A stretch of DNA of 64,000 nt. Source: Saxidomus purpurata (Eukaryota; Mollusca; Bivalvia; Venerida; Veneridae). The position numbers and the translations under genes were made by a program. This document shows positions 11,422 through 21,118 of the stretch, in pieces (positions within the stretch are counted from its first letter, which is position 1; every line of letters begins with the position of its first letter). The notes beneath the pieces were generated by a model that did no database searches, was not told the origin of the DNA, and saw only the letters and a program-made list of their open reading frames with translations. The DNA lies in contig JAFMSR010000001.1 of the NCBI GenBank assembly GCA_022818135.1, forward strand, positions 30,566,377-30,630,376, written 5' to 3'.

Positions 11422-11487
11422 CTGCTATCCCTGCTAAAAGTGTCTGCTATCCCTGCTAAAAGTGTCTGCTATCCCTGCTAAAAGTGT
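11422..11487. repeat. 22-bp tandem repeat, three units, copy A
   Basis: Three perfect units of CTGCTATCCCTGCTAAAAGT(GT). Copy B has four (48885-48972). Confidence 0.85.
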
Positions 11488-11748
11488 TAGCTGGAAAATA
11501 TTTAGCAGGCTTATTGTCTGTGTTAACAACTCAATATGAAAATAATTTGCCTTAAAATAGCACACTTTGGGCTTGTTTTCAAGTTACAAGTAACGTAGAA
11601 GTGTAGACAATAATCTACCTTGTACGGTATTACCAACCTTAATCTTTCGACGTCAGTCATGATAAACATATGGTATTTTTATTTTGAATCATGAATTAAT
11701 ACGTAAATGGAAAACCGCACCATTCCTAGTTTACTTCAGTTAATGATC

Positions 11749-11756
11749 TGACGTCA
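11749..11756. promoter_or_regulatory. CRE-like palindrome TGACGTCA, copy A
   Basis: A perfect cAMP-response-element octamer about 1.2 kb upstream of the TATA box of the 414-codon gene, kept in copy B at 49234-49241. Chance occurrence is possible, and a link to this gene is inference. Confidence 0.3.
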
Positions 11757-11872
11757 TCAGGACGCCGACCTTGTACTGCAATTATTGAAGTCATGGTCTA
11801 CGTTTGATCCGTTCCCAATAGATGTTTACATGTCTTTCGGCAACAAACAAAATCACACGTGTAGATGAAGTA

Positions 11873-12437
11873 ACCATTTCTATAGCAAATTCTTTTTAAA
11901 GGTCCATTACTAAGACCAAATTGAATTTTCTTTTAACTCTGGCATTTTAACGGTCGTCTTATAAACGTATATAACGTTAGTGGTTTGTACTTGTTTAACT
12001 CATCTTTGAATAAGGCTGTATGCAATATGTACAAGTTAGCCTTCAGTTGCCTTGGCAACGAAAACTTATATTGTCTTGCTGGATTGTGTTGCCGGGATCC
12101 TTGGTCACAAGGCTTGCCTGTATCTGAGCTTATACGAATCTGAGATATTAGTGATATCATAGATTCGACTAATTAACTATTACTGTACATATATATGTAT
12201 TATTTAGACTTTATCGTTGGTACCGATTTCAGAACGACCAACGTCCCCGGCAAAAGGATTAGTTATATATAAATTTGGTAGGACAAGGCCAAGGCAACCG
12301 GGCGCTCACATATACATATTGCAACATATATACAACCTTATTCAAAGATGAGCTTAAACAAGTTATAAACTTTACGAATCACTAACGTTATATACGTTTT
12401 TACGCAAAATTTAGATAGAATTTGCTATAGAAATGGT
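11873..12437. mobile_element. Fold-back (long inverted-repeat) element, copy A
   Basis: The ends ACCATTTCTATAGCAAATTC and its reverse complement bound about 565 bp. The similarity continues inward in blocks (ACGTATATAACGTTAGTG, CATCTTTGAATAAGG, GGTTGCCTTGG) to give arms of roughly 190 bp. It has no coding content. It sits 0.5 kb upstream of the 414-codon gene in both copies (copy B 49358-49931), so it was inserted before the two copies diverged. Confidence 0.65.
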
Positions 12438-12922
12438 ATATCCGGAGACATAATTTCTCTTTTACAGGGTCGGTAATATCGTATTATCTAACCTATGACT
12501 TTGTTTTTAAAGAGATGAAAGAATTCCCCAGAATGTCAAATTCACAAAACGTTTAATACGAGTCCACATGTTAGTATACGTCACGAATGGACGGGAACAA
12601 ATAAAACTCTCCCCTTTGAGGACGTTCACAAGATTCGATTGTTTCGTGAACAAACAACATTTGAAAACAATAATAATTAATTACTGGTTATTTATTAAAT
12701 AAAAAATCACAAGCAAACTGTTTTCCTGAAGAGAACAAAAAAGCGGCTCTGCCTTGACCTTGCTATCCTCTTTGGGAAATGACATAGTCCTGGTCCAGGA
12801 GTAGTTTGTTTTTCAGTCGAATTAAATCTGCGTGAACTGCAAAACGTTAATCTCTTATTGTTCATACGGCAGTAGTTAAAAGATCAACGTCTAATTCATA
12901 CGGGGATTACACTGCTCTCTGG

Positions 12923-12959
12923 TATAAAAGGGGGATTTAACGTGGTCAAGATTTCAGTC
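12923..12959 (+). promoter_or_regulatory. TATA box and initiator of the 414-codon gene, copy A
   Basis: TATAAAA at 12923-12929 is followed 25 bp later by TCAGTC (12954-12959), a good initiator match at the usual spacing. That puts the 5' UTR at about 135 nt. A TATA-type core promoter suggests regulated or tissue-specific expression; this is inference. Confidence 0.7.
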
Positions 12960-13092
12960 CGCCACAGATGCAACTACTATATATAGTTCGTAGTTTCGTG
13001 ATGTGCTTTGCGAACGCTGCAGGATATTAAACATCAAATTCAGCGATATACTACTTTTTTCTCTTGAAATCTGCCAAAAATAATACGTTGGG

Positions 13093-14337
13093 ATGCTTGC
13101 AATGATGGCGTCACCGAGATTCTCAGATTTCAAGGACTACGAGGTGATGTTTAAAAAACATGTTCATGACAATTTGTTACTCAACAGTGATTTACGATTA
13201 CTAGATGAAATGAAAAAGTCAAAACTACGGGAACTTAAAAGAGACAAGGACGTGTTTAAAAACCGGTATCAGTACAGCAAAAATAAATCAGTCCGGGCCT
13301 TACCGGACATGTACTACACAAGACAGGCAACGCCGAGAGCAACTCCAAAACCATCTTTTGTTGTTTGCAAAACTTCCCCTTGCTCTTTAAAGACTTGGAA
13401 CAATATGACAGATTTAACAAAAGAAAGGGTAGACGTTTATAGAACAGATGTTCTCCAGACTCCAGAGGCAGAAGTGTCGTTTAGAAAGAAATTTGCAAAT
13501 AACTCCAAGTCAGAAGAAAATGTACGTGAAATATCAACGATGCCGCCCCAAAGAAGTCGGGGGTCACTTGCGTTGTTAAGGAGCCATTCGTCAATAACGA
13601 AATCGCCCCGCGAGGTTGTAAGCGTTAAAAATACTGACGAAGAAGCAGACGACTTTCATTTACCAGATTTCCGGCAGCGCTCTTGTACAATGCCAAGTTA
13701 TTGCTACAACTCGAAAGGAACAAATAAAGTCGGAAAGAAAGACACCGTGATGGTCAGTAAATTTGCTTGTGATAGAAAATCACAACATGAAACTATTTTA
13801 AATGAAAATTCTCCAGAACATCATCCTGTAGACGAGGAGAAAATTCAGTCCTGTCTATCGCAATCGAACGCCATCGTCAATGGCCACGGACCTGAAAATG
13901 GCGCGCATTCTTCAGATTCTACAGAGAATGTACCGAAAGTATCATTTGATCTAAGCAACCAAGACCAACGTGGGGGTTTCAGACTTCAAAGGACAAAATC
14001 GTTTAGCATTAACGGGGACACAAGCAGCACAAACATGTTCCGCAGGAGAAGCTGCACGTCAGAAAGTTCGAAAATCAAACCGAAAGATGTCAGAAAACTG
14101 CTTGTTAAGAGGGAAAGTGTAAGCTTAAATAAATTAGACATGGCCGTTCGTAGACAAAGCCTTTTCGAGAAACTCGTTACCACAAACATGTCCTTAGCAG
14201 CAGACGACTCGGAGGAAGAGCGGTTTAGCAGCTTGGAAGACGTACAGTCCTGTAGATATCTGAGGGTCCCCGGACAAGACATTAACGGTAGCCAGGACTT
14301 GAGTCTTGAAAACTTAACTTTCGCACAAGATGACTAA
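13093..14337 (+). CDS. Uncharacterised serine-rich 414-residue protein, intronless, copy A
   Basis: I do not recognise this protein. It is one uninterrupted frame of 415 codons with a TATA promoter upstream and AATAAA 190 bp after the stop. The start could be codon 1, 4 or 5 (MLAMMASPRF). It has no signal peptide or membrane segment, is rich in S, K, R and E, and looks mostly disordered after a basic, possibly helical N-terminal part (residues 15-60, RDKDVFKNRYQY). Several basophilic kinase-type sites stand out: RQRSCTMP (194-201, containing RSCTMP, which fits the 14-3-3 mode-1 pattern RSx[S/T]xP), RTKSFS (300-305), RRRSCTSES (317-325) and RRQSLFEKL (353-361). An acidic DDSEEERFSSLED follows at 371-383. 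It may be a phosphoprotein adaptor; this is inference. Copy B differs at seven residues. Confidence 0.85.
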   Translation: MLAMMASPRFSDFKDYEVMFKKHVHDNLLLNSDLRLLDEMKKSKLRELKRDKDVFKNRYQYSKNKSVRALPDMYYTRQATPRATPKPSFVVCKTSPCSLKTWNNMTDLTKERVDVYRTDVLQTPEAEVSFRKKFANNSKSEENVREISTMPPQRSRGSLALLRSHSSITKSPREVVSVKNTDEEADDFHLPDFRQRSCTMPSYCYNSKGTNKVGKKDTVMVSKFACDRKSQHETILNENSPEHHPVDEEKIQSCLSQSNAIVNGHGPENGAHSSDSTENVPKVSFDLSNQDQRGGFRLQRTKSFSINGDTSSTNMFRRRSCTSESSKIKPKDVRKLLVKRESVSLNKLDMAVRRQSLFEKLVTTNMSLAADDSEEERFSSLEDVQSCRYLRVPGQDINGSQDLSLENLTFAQDD

Positions 14338-14530
14338 TTCTAAAGTGTATATATATATATCCGATTAAAAGTGCAAACTATTAATGAATATTTATTTAAG
14401 TACTGTAGTGCAATTTTTTATAGCTGTTCTGAACCTATAGGAGAGAATGCGGTATCCGATTCTGGAGTCACGCATCTAAAATGTAACAGAGAAAACGCCG
14501 CAAGGATTTTGTTTTAAAAATCTTATATGA

Positions 14531-14553
14531 AATAAATGTAAATATGTTTTATT
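14531..14553. terminator. Facing poly(A) signals of two convergent genes, copy A
   Basis: Plus-strand AATAAA (14531-14536) would serve the 414-codon gene, and minus-strand AATAAA (14548-14553) the calmodulin-like gene. They lie 11 bp apart, so the two 3' UTRs probably meet or overlap. The arrangement is conserved in copy B (52036-52058). Confidence 0.5.
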
Positions 14554-14874
14554 GTTTGTCCCAACAGTATTTTCCTTTTCAGTTAAAGCCCTGTTTTCTT
14601 TTTTGTTTCCCTTCCACTTCATTATCGTTTTGTCCCTGTAGAGTATTCATTCATAGCATTACATTTCTCTTCTTCAATTCCTTAATATGATTAAAAGCTA
14701 TTTTAATTACATAAGATTGAAAATTTTACACTGTCCTTGGCTTATACTTCGAAATATAACATTCATTGTCAAGAGAAATGAATGACTAAATTCCTGTACA
14801 ATTATAAAAAGTGTTGTCGACTTCATTAGGTCGGTTGAAACTTTTTACAGTCATATACATGTATATCTACTGAC

Positions 14875-17800
14875 TCATCTTGACATCCTTTTTACGAAAT
14901 CTGAAAATAGAATAATATTATTGTCTATACAACTTACTATGAAAGCAGATCTTCGTATCAATATTTAAGAAACATACAGGAACAGGAAAGATGATCTGCA
15001 ATAGTATTGAACTTAAATTTGTCTTCAAAATAGGCATAATGACATTAGCTTTTCGCCAAGAAAGATGCTGAAAATACAGTTAGATCCTATGAAAGCATGT
15101 TAGAAATGAATTCTACTCTAGTGAGTTATTTTCCTTATTGACAGTTGTGAATAAAAATACACCAAAAAGAAAGGGCGGGTTTTCATTTTCTGACTAGGAT
15201 AGTCAAAATAGATTTTCACAGATTTTCTCTATATTCAATAGTGATAAAACTGTTATACGGATTCATGTATTTCGGTTATAATTTTAGCAATGCTCATTTT
15301 TCTACGAATACATATCCGTGATTAAAATTGTTTTCTTAAAATTATTATGGTCAATTTGAAGAGTAATATGATATATCACTCTAAACATATTTCTATAAAC
15401 AATAATTGAAACAGATTTTTTTTTTATCAAACATGCAGTTAAATTAATTTTCTGTTAAATGCACTACCGAAATGAGCTTACCCACATAATTTATTTGTCC
15501 TCTACCCAGTCGATCCCCTTGTCTGACAAGTTCTTCGACCTCAGTCATATTTAACTTTTCCCCCATGCTCGTGAGCACGTGCCGCAGTTGAAGGGTACTC
15601 ACGAAGCCGTTGTTGTCATAGTCGAACGCTCTGCATTAAACAGAAGGTAATATTCCCGCAATGTTCAGTGTTAATAAGCCAAAATATTGAAAAATATTCC
15701 ATTACTCTGGCTTTATTTAAACAAAATTACGCCACTTTGATGCACGTGTATGGCGTGAATTTATAGTGTTTATGAATTTGAGAGGGAAACGTCTGAGAAG
15801 TCTATGGGCTTTACTTCTTCACTATAATATCCGTCTTACATTTTATCAAAAATATCCCCCGTTTCCCCTGTTTTCATTACATATTTCAATATAAATAGAC
15901 TGTCTCTTTATTTTTATATACGTACTTCTTAGCTGATTATGGATTGATACTGGTAATGTCATGGCTTACAACGCGTTGCAGTTGGCTTTGCCCGCTCGCT
16001 ATTTTAGCGATCAATAAAATTACAATCTTACGTCACACAAAGGCGAATCTGAAACTATTAATAGAGCATGTAGATATCGGTTAACTCCTCCCCTCCGTTC
16101 TTTCATTGAAAAGGTCAAATAGGGGCGCATACGATCAGTCTTTATTTGATTCTGACGTTACGTTCCACGTTGGAAAGAAAAATTTTAAGTCATAACAGAA
16201 GCAGTATCGGATAAAGTATATATTAAAGTGCCATTTGGTAAATCGGCGGAGCCAGGTGTACACTAATTGATGAAACTTTCCCAAAACTTAATGAAATAAA
16301 CTATGGAAGTTTTATTGCGTACCTCAACGAATAGCCCAACTAATTGCACGCAAGTGCTTTTTGCTACATACGATGGCCGCCCTTCGCAAAGGCAGACTAG
16401 ATGTAATATCAGTTTGTAAAATTGTTCTGTCTTGCAGTCGAAATATTGAGGCTACTCCACAAGGTAACACATGTGCATAAAAATAAAAATAAAACACATT
16501 AACAGCGCACTTTTAAAGTAAGCAAGATTAAAATGTTATCCCAATACTGCAAATAGATCTAAAATGTCTGGGCTAGGTAAAACAGGACTTTCGTACAATA
16601 TTTATTCGTTTTAATTTTTTGCCCTCAACATTTCGGCTAGCCTGCGGACAACCTGGACCCGGGACAGAAAAGCCGCTTGTCTGACAGCAGAAAGTCCTGT
16701 GCCAGACATGTCGGACCCCCTCTGTACTCATGGGTTGGACATATACAGCAGCGTCCAATAGTCTAATTAATTTGGTGTTTCAGTGAGACCCCTTTCACAG
16801 ATCTGTTATTTATAACTAGAAGGTGAACAACTTGAAAATATCAGCCTATAAAATCGGTTTGCCTTCGAAGTCGAAATAGTTAGACTAGCACTCTACCAAG
16901 TTCTCATATATATGTACAAATGTACATTAAATGTTGACTTTCCGAGAGCTTCTTAATTGTGATTTTACCGATAGCCATTTGAAAAACAATAACACTGAAC
17001 ATAAATTAGTACGCATGAGTATATCCAGGATATATAATATTATTGTGTATATTTTACTTCAGTGACACTGATGACACAGCGGTCAGTGCAAAACAAAATG
17101 TTTCACTACGACTGTCGTTTTCCCGCAGATTCTTTAAATATGTTTTCTTTATCATTCGTCGAATGTTTCTTCTTCAAAATGTGAAAAAAGCCGAAATAAA
17201 TTTACAAAGTTTTGAGTAATCGTGTAACTCTGCAGTCATGTGTCCAACATTTCGCTCATGTATGGCTACGGGCGGTAAATTGGATTGGTCAGGCAGGATG
17301 CAGTATCCAACACTCATCTACAGATTTTTATATTGGTTGGAATAAAAAAGAATTGAAATACATGTAAATATATGAGATAAAGTGAAACAAATTAGATAAT
17401 CGTTATTAATCTACTGGTCTGACTGTCATGTCTGCAGTTTCATTTTTATGGCCGGAGTAACTACGCCCCTGTTCATTGATTTGTATTTTTTTCTTAAACT
17501 CAACGCCCCGACCGCACGGCTTTTAAAGTAAAAACACTGTTCACAAGGGAAAATTGTCGAGTTCACTGAACTTGGGTATGATAATACAACGTCCGTACAA
17601 GTAAAGATTTTGGCAGATGCACTGATTATGTCAGTACGTACAGTACGGCATTAGATACTTAGTATGTCAGCAGACTTCCTTACCTTTTGTGGCGACGCTC
17701 TGCGAAATAAAGGAGTTCCAGTACCGCCGGAGACAAAAATATTTTTCACGCATCGATGTACTCAATTATTGATAATTTCGTCAATTTAATTACTGTTCCA

Positions 17801-18551
17801 CTTTGGCAAACAAAATTGACAAGGCGAGTTGAGAAACAGACTGAAAACGCATTTTATGAAAAATGCATCACAATATATTTTTTCAACAGACGTCATTATG
17901 AATTGTGTAGGATAACATGTTACTGCAATGGAATTCCGATGTGTAAAGTTCCGCGAACATAATTTACATGTAAACTAATTCATAAACTTACGGTCTACAC
18001 TTATAAATGCAATGATACCGTAGCTCAATCGCTGTAATTGAAGGAGATCTCTTTTAAAAGAGTATATATTAATCAACATTTTAAATAAAACAGAAGATCT
18101 ATATAATTTATCTCGCAGTCACTACAAAATACGCGAAGAAACCTATAATTAACATTATTAAATACTGTTTGTCACTTGCATTAAAATTACCATGCGGGTT
18201 TTTGGGCGGAGCAAATTGATGACGTGAGAAAGAAGCTGGACGCTCGCACCTAAATGTCCTTGAATGGGGAGGAGTTAACCTATAAACTAGCTCTAATAAT
18301 AGTTTCAAAATTGCGCTATGAGTGACGTAAGATTATAACTGTATCGATTGCCAAGATAGCGATCGGGCAAACCCAACTGCAACGCGTTGTATCATTACAG
18401 AATTTTATACCTTTGAGTTGAGTTGAGTTAGTTTTTATGTGATCATTGGTACCATACCTAAATGCATCTATAAGTTCCTTATGCGTGTCTGGTGCCTTTA
18501 CCTTCCGAACCATCATGGTCAAGAATTCAGGAAACTCGATTGTTCCGCTCT
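14875..18551 (-). CDS. Calmodulin-like gene 1, copy A, 3' half only (cut by scaffold gap)
   Basis: Three minus-strand exons are present: 18458-18551 (94 nt), 15482-15630 (149 nt) and 14875-14900 (26 nt, ends DFVKRMSR and stop). They encode the second half of EF-hand 2 (ESGTIEFPE), the linker, EF-hand 3 ([12 protein letters not shown]) and a degenerate EF-hand 4. The exons for residues 1-67, present in copy B at 54907-55984, are missing: between 18552 and the N gap the sequence matches copy B only up to 54506. So the gene is truncated by the contig end rather than by a visible mutation. Its fourth intron (15631-18457) carries a 2.4-kb transposon that copy B lacks. Coding changes relative to copy B appear synonymous. 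Confidence 0.85.
15969..18389. mobile_element. 2.42-kb DNA transposon with long terminal inverted repeats and TA target duplication, non-autonomous
   Basis: The ends are CAACGCGTTGCAGTTGG and its exact reverse complement. The inverted repeats extend with scattered mismatches for about 125 bp (15969-16093 and 18266-18389), through GGTTAACTCCTCCCC. TA flanks both ends (15967-15968 and 18390-18391). The empty site is preserved in copy B, where GGCTTATCATTACAG reads through near 53470, so the insertion and its TA duplication are directly visible. TA target duplication suggests the Tc1/mariner superfamily, but some other groups also duplicate TA. No frame inside resembles a transposase; the longest are 61-68 codons. 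I therefore call it a deleted or non-autonomous element. Confidence 0.85.
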
Positions 18552-19507
18552 CTGTAAACAAATTAAATATAACGTCAAAACGTTATTGTTTTTAGTTAAA
18601 ATAAAGGAGATCGTTTGTGGTAGTTATTTTAGATACGAAATGTCGTACTACTGACATAGTTAAAGCAGCACAGTTTCCGGTCAGTCAATACTAATCTGTT
18701 AATCAAAACGACAAGAACAGATTACTAGAAGCCGAAGATTATCACGGGTCGCTTGATTCAAGGACAAGTTAATAATAACATTGTCAGGCGCTGAAACGGA
18801 AAACACGCCGGAACAGATCGAGCGAGGTCAGCGGAAAATTGACAACGCGAACAGACATAAACACTTCCGGTCATGCATGTGTAAGGATCAGCTTGTTATA
18901 GGAATGTATTGTTTATTTCACCGAGAAGTCATAAACGAATTACACGGACCGTTTCTTATAGAAAATGAATAAGTGTCTTATGTTGTCTTGTTAGGGTTTA
19001 TGCTGGGATGAGAAGAGAGTGATTTATTGGAAACAATACAGCTTACTAGGTATTATTGCAACTTGATAAGAAAACGTATCGATAGCACCTTGGCAACACG
19101 TATTTTCTACGTGCAGTTTCAGTTTGGTACGCACTCTAAAATGTTCGGGCCGTCTGCTTGCGTAGTATACCCAGACATCATGCATTCAATAATTCAATTA
19201 ATAAATACTACCGTAACGAGTCTTAGTCACTATCCTCACGCTCGATCAAAAGACTCACGATCGATCAAAAGACTCACGATCGATCAAAAGACTCACGCTC
19301 GATCAAAAGACTCACGCTCGATCAAAAGACTCACGCTCGATCAAAAGACTCACGATCGATCAAATTTAAAGAAGTTCGAAATACAGCAAAGCTTTTTCTT
19401 AGTGTCTCATCAATTTTGTGAATGTGTTTACAAAACCTAATGTCTGGATTCCATGTGCATCTTCATGTTAAGGACACTCGAGGAAGATAACAAAATATAA
19501 AGCAGAA
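18552..19507. other. Calmodulin-like gene 1 intron 3 sequence up to the contig end
   Basis: It aligns with copy B 53631-54506 and carries only the 19-bp minisatellite. No exon is seen. The sequence stops at AAAGCAGAA, the same bases that in copy B continue uninterrupted at 54507. Confidence 0.6.
19237..19364. repeat. 19-bp minisatellite, six units plus a partial, copy A
   Basis: Unit CACG(C/A)TCGATCAAAAGACT. Copy B has only two units (54327-54364). Confidence 0.85.
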
Positions 19508-20007
19508 NNNNNNNNNNNNNNNNNNNNNNNNNNNNNNNNNNNNNNNNNNNNNNNNNNNNNNNNNNNNNNNNNNNNNNNNNNNNNNNNNNNNNNNNNNNNN
19601 NNNNNNNNNNNNNNNNNNNNNNNNNNNNNNNNNNNNNNNNNNNNNNNNNNNNNNNNNNNNNNNNNNNNNNNNNNNNNNNNNNNNNNNNNNNNNNNNNNNN
19701 NNNNNNNNNNNNNNNNNNNNNNNNNNNNNNNNNNNNNNNNNNNNNNNNNNNNNNNNNNNNNNNNNNNNNNNNNNNNNNNNNNNNNNNNNNNNNNNNNNNN
19801 NNNNNNNNNNNNNNNNNNNNNNNNNNNNNNNNNNNNNNNNNNNNNNNNNNNNNNNNNNNNNNNNNNNNNNNNNNNNNNNNNNNNNNNNNNNNNNNNNNNN
19901 NNNNNNNNNNNNNNNNNNNNNNNNNNNNNNNNNNNNNNNNNNNNNNNNNNNNNNNNNNNNNNNNNNNNNNNNNNNNNNNNNNNNNNNNNNNNNNNNNNNN
20001 NNNNNNN
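19508..20007. other. Scaffold gap, 500 N
   Basis: Exactly 500 undetermined bases, the size of a placeholder. Real distance and order across it are unknown. Confidence 0.99.
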
Positions 20008-20295
20008 TCAGCAAAATACAGAAAACGTTACTATGATGTTAGAGCGAAAGCGAGGAAACTAGAGCCTGGTAACGCGGTATGGCTGTATGACGATAGAACC
20101 AAACCAGGTTTGTGCTCAAAACTAGTCCCGAAATGGAAAGGGCCATTCCTTGTAGTGAAACGTATCGATGATCTCACTTACCTGGTAAAACAAAAGAAAA
20201 ATGTAAAGGCTAAAGTCCTTCACATTGATCGACTTATGCGATATCATGGAAAGAATGTCCCAAAATGGTTCAAAACTGCCGAGTTACTTAGTTAA
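20008..20295 (+). mobile_element. Ty3/gypsy-type retrotransposon, C-terminal end of integrase (5' cut by gap)
   Basis: An open frame runs from the gap edge for 95 codons to a stop at 20293-20295. Features typical of the chromatin-proximal C-terminal part of Ty3/gypsy integrases are YYDVRAKARKLEPGNAVWL, then KLVPKWKGPFLVV, LTYLV and KVLHIDRLMRY (the GPF/Y module). The upstream protease, reverse transcriptase and integrase core are missing behind the gap. A purine run (AAATAAAGGGGAAACA) near 20489-20506 could be the polypurine tract before a 3' LTR, but I could not delimit an LTR. Confidence 0.8.
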
Positions 20296-21114
20296 AGAGA
20301 ACTGACAATGCACTAGTCAACCGAACATTAAAGTATTTAACTGACAGTGAAGAGTATTCTGTCGTTCTGAATAATACTGTCAATTAAAAATAAGTGAATA
20401 TGCAATTTACAGTTAACATTTAATGTTTTACCTGTTATAAAACAGTTGTGTTGAGTAGAAAAAAATATATATTTTATATATATACGAAAATAAAGGGGAA
20501 ACAAGTTACCATAAAAATATCACAGGAAAGCTCACCTCTAGTATAACAGCAAATGTGGCTATAAAGTAAGACTATCACAGATTTACATATCACAGTTATT
20601 TTGACTAAATGTAAAAAGAAAAAAGTAATCATTTGTAATGGTGCAGATTTTGACTGACACTGAATGACCTGAGTAATACAAGTATGGAAGTTCAGAGAAA
20701 TGGCGACGTCGCAGACATCTTGTGGTCGTTAGGGAATGGATTAGCTACCCATGTCACTTAACGAGAACTGGTCACTGTAGAACCAGAGCGCTGTTCATAA
20801 AGTGTCTTAGAGAAAGACATATATATCGCGTTTTTGAAATCTGGAAGTCTAATGACCAAGTTGACAAATTTGACACTGTACTATGTTTTAAAAAGTTGAT
20901 AGTGTTATAGTGTTTTAGCTTGAACCACTACACCACATCTTGATTACCGGTATTTACATCAACAAAATATTATGGACTGGTAGTTTCCCCTTTTAAAAAA
21001 AAAAAAAAATATTAAACAGTTTAAAAAGTTTAAGTTAATTTGTATTCAAGTGACTGGGCATACAGACTCTGAAGAACTGCAAAGTGCTGAAAATGTAACT
21101 CTTCTTAATTACAG
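20296..21114. other. Sequence between gypsy fragment and zinc-finger gene
   Basis: AT-rich and probably includes the 3' LTR of the gypsy element. No gene is recognised. A 13-A run lies at about 20997-21009. Confidence 0.4.
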
Positions 21115-21118
21115 ATAC

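Noticed and set aside
13986..14282. 98-codon minus-strand frame inside the 414-codon gene (also 51489-51785)
   Set aside because: Antisense shadow of a real coding frame. Its conservation follows from the plus-strand gene.
17756..17962. 68-codon frame inside the 2.4-kb transposon as a transposase
   Set aside because: Too short and shows no DDE-type or helix-turn-helix resemblance.
1..19507. Real recent tandem duplication as the first explanation for the doubled locus
   Set aside because: Not excluded, but the break exactly at a placeholder gap, allele-like divergence and VNTR differences favour unmerged haplotypes.
19463..20014. Open frame across the first N gap (and similar frames across the second gap)
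   Set aside because: The frames consist of undetermined bases.
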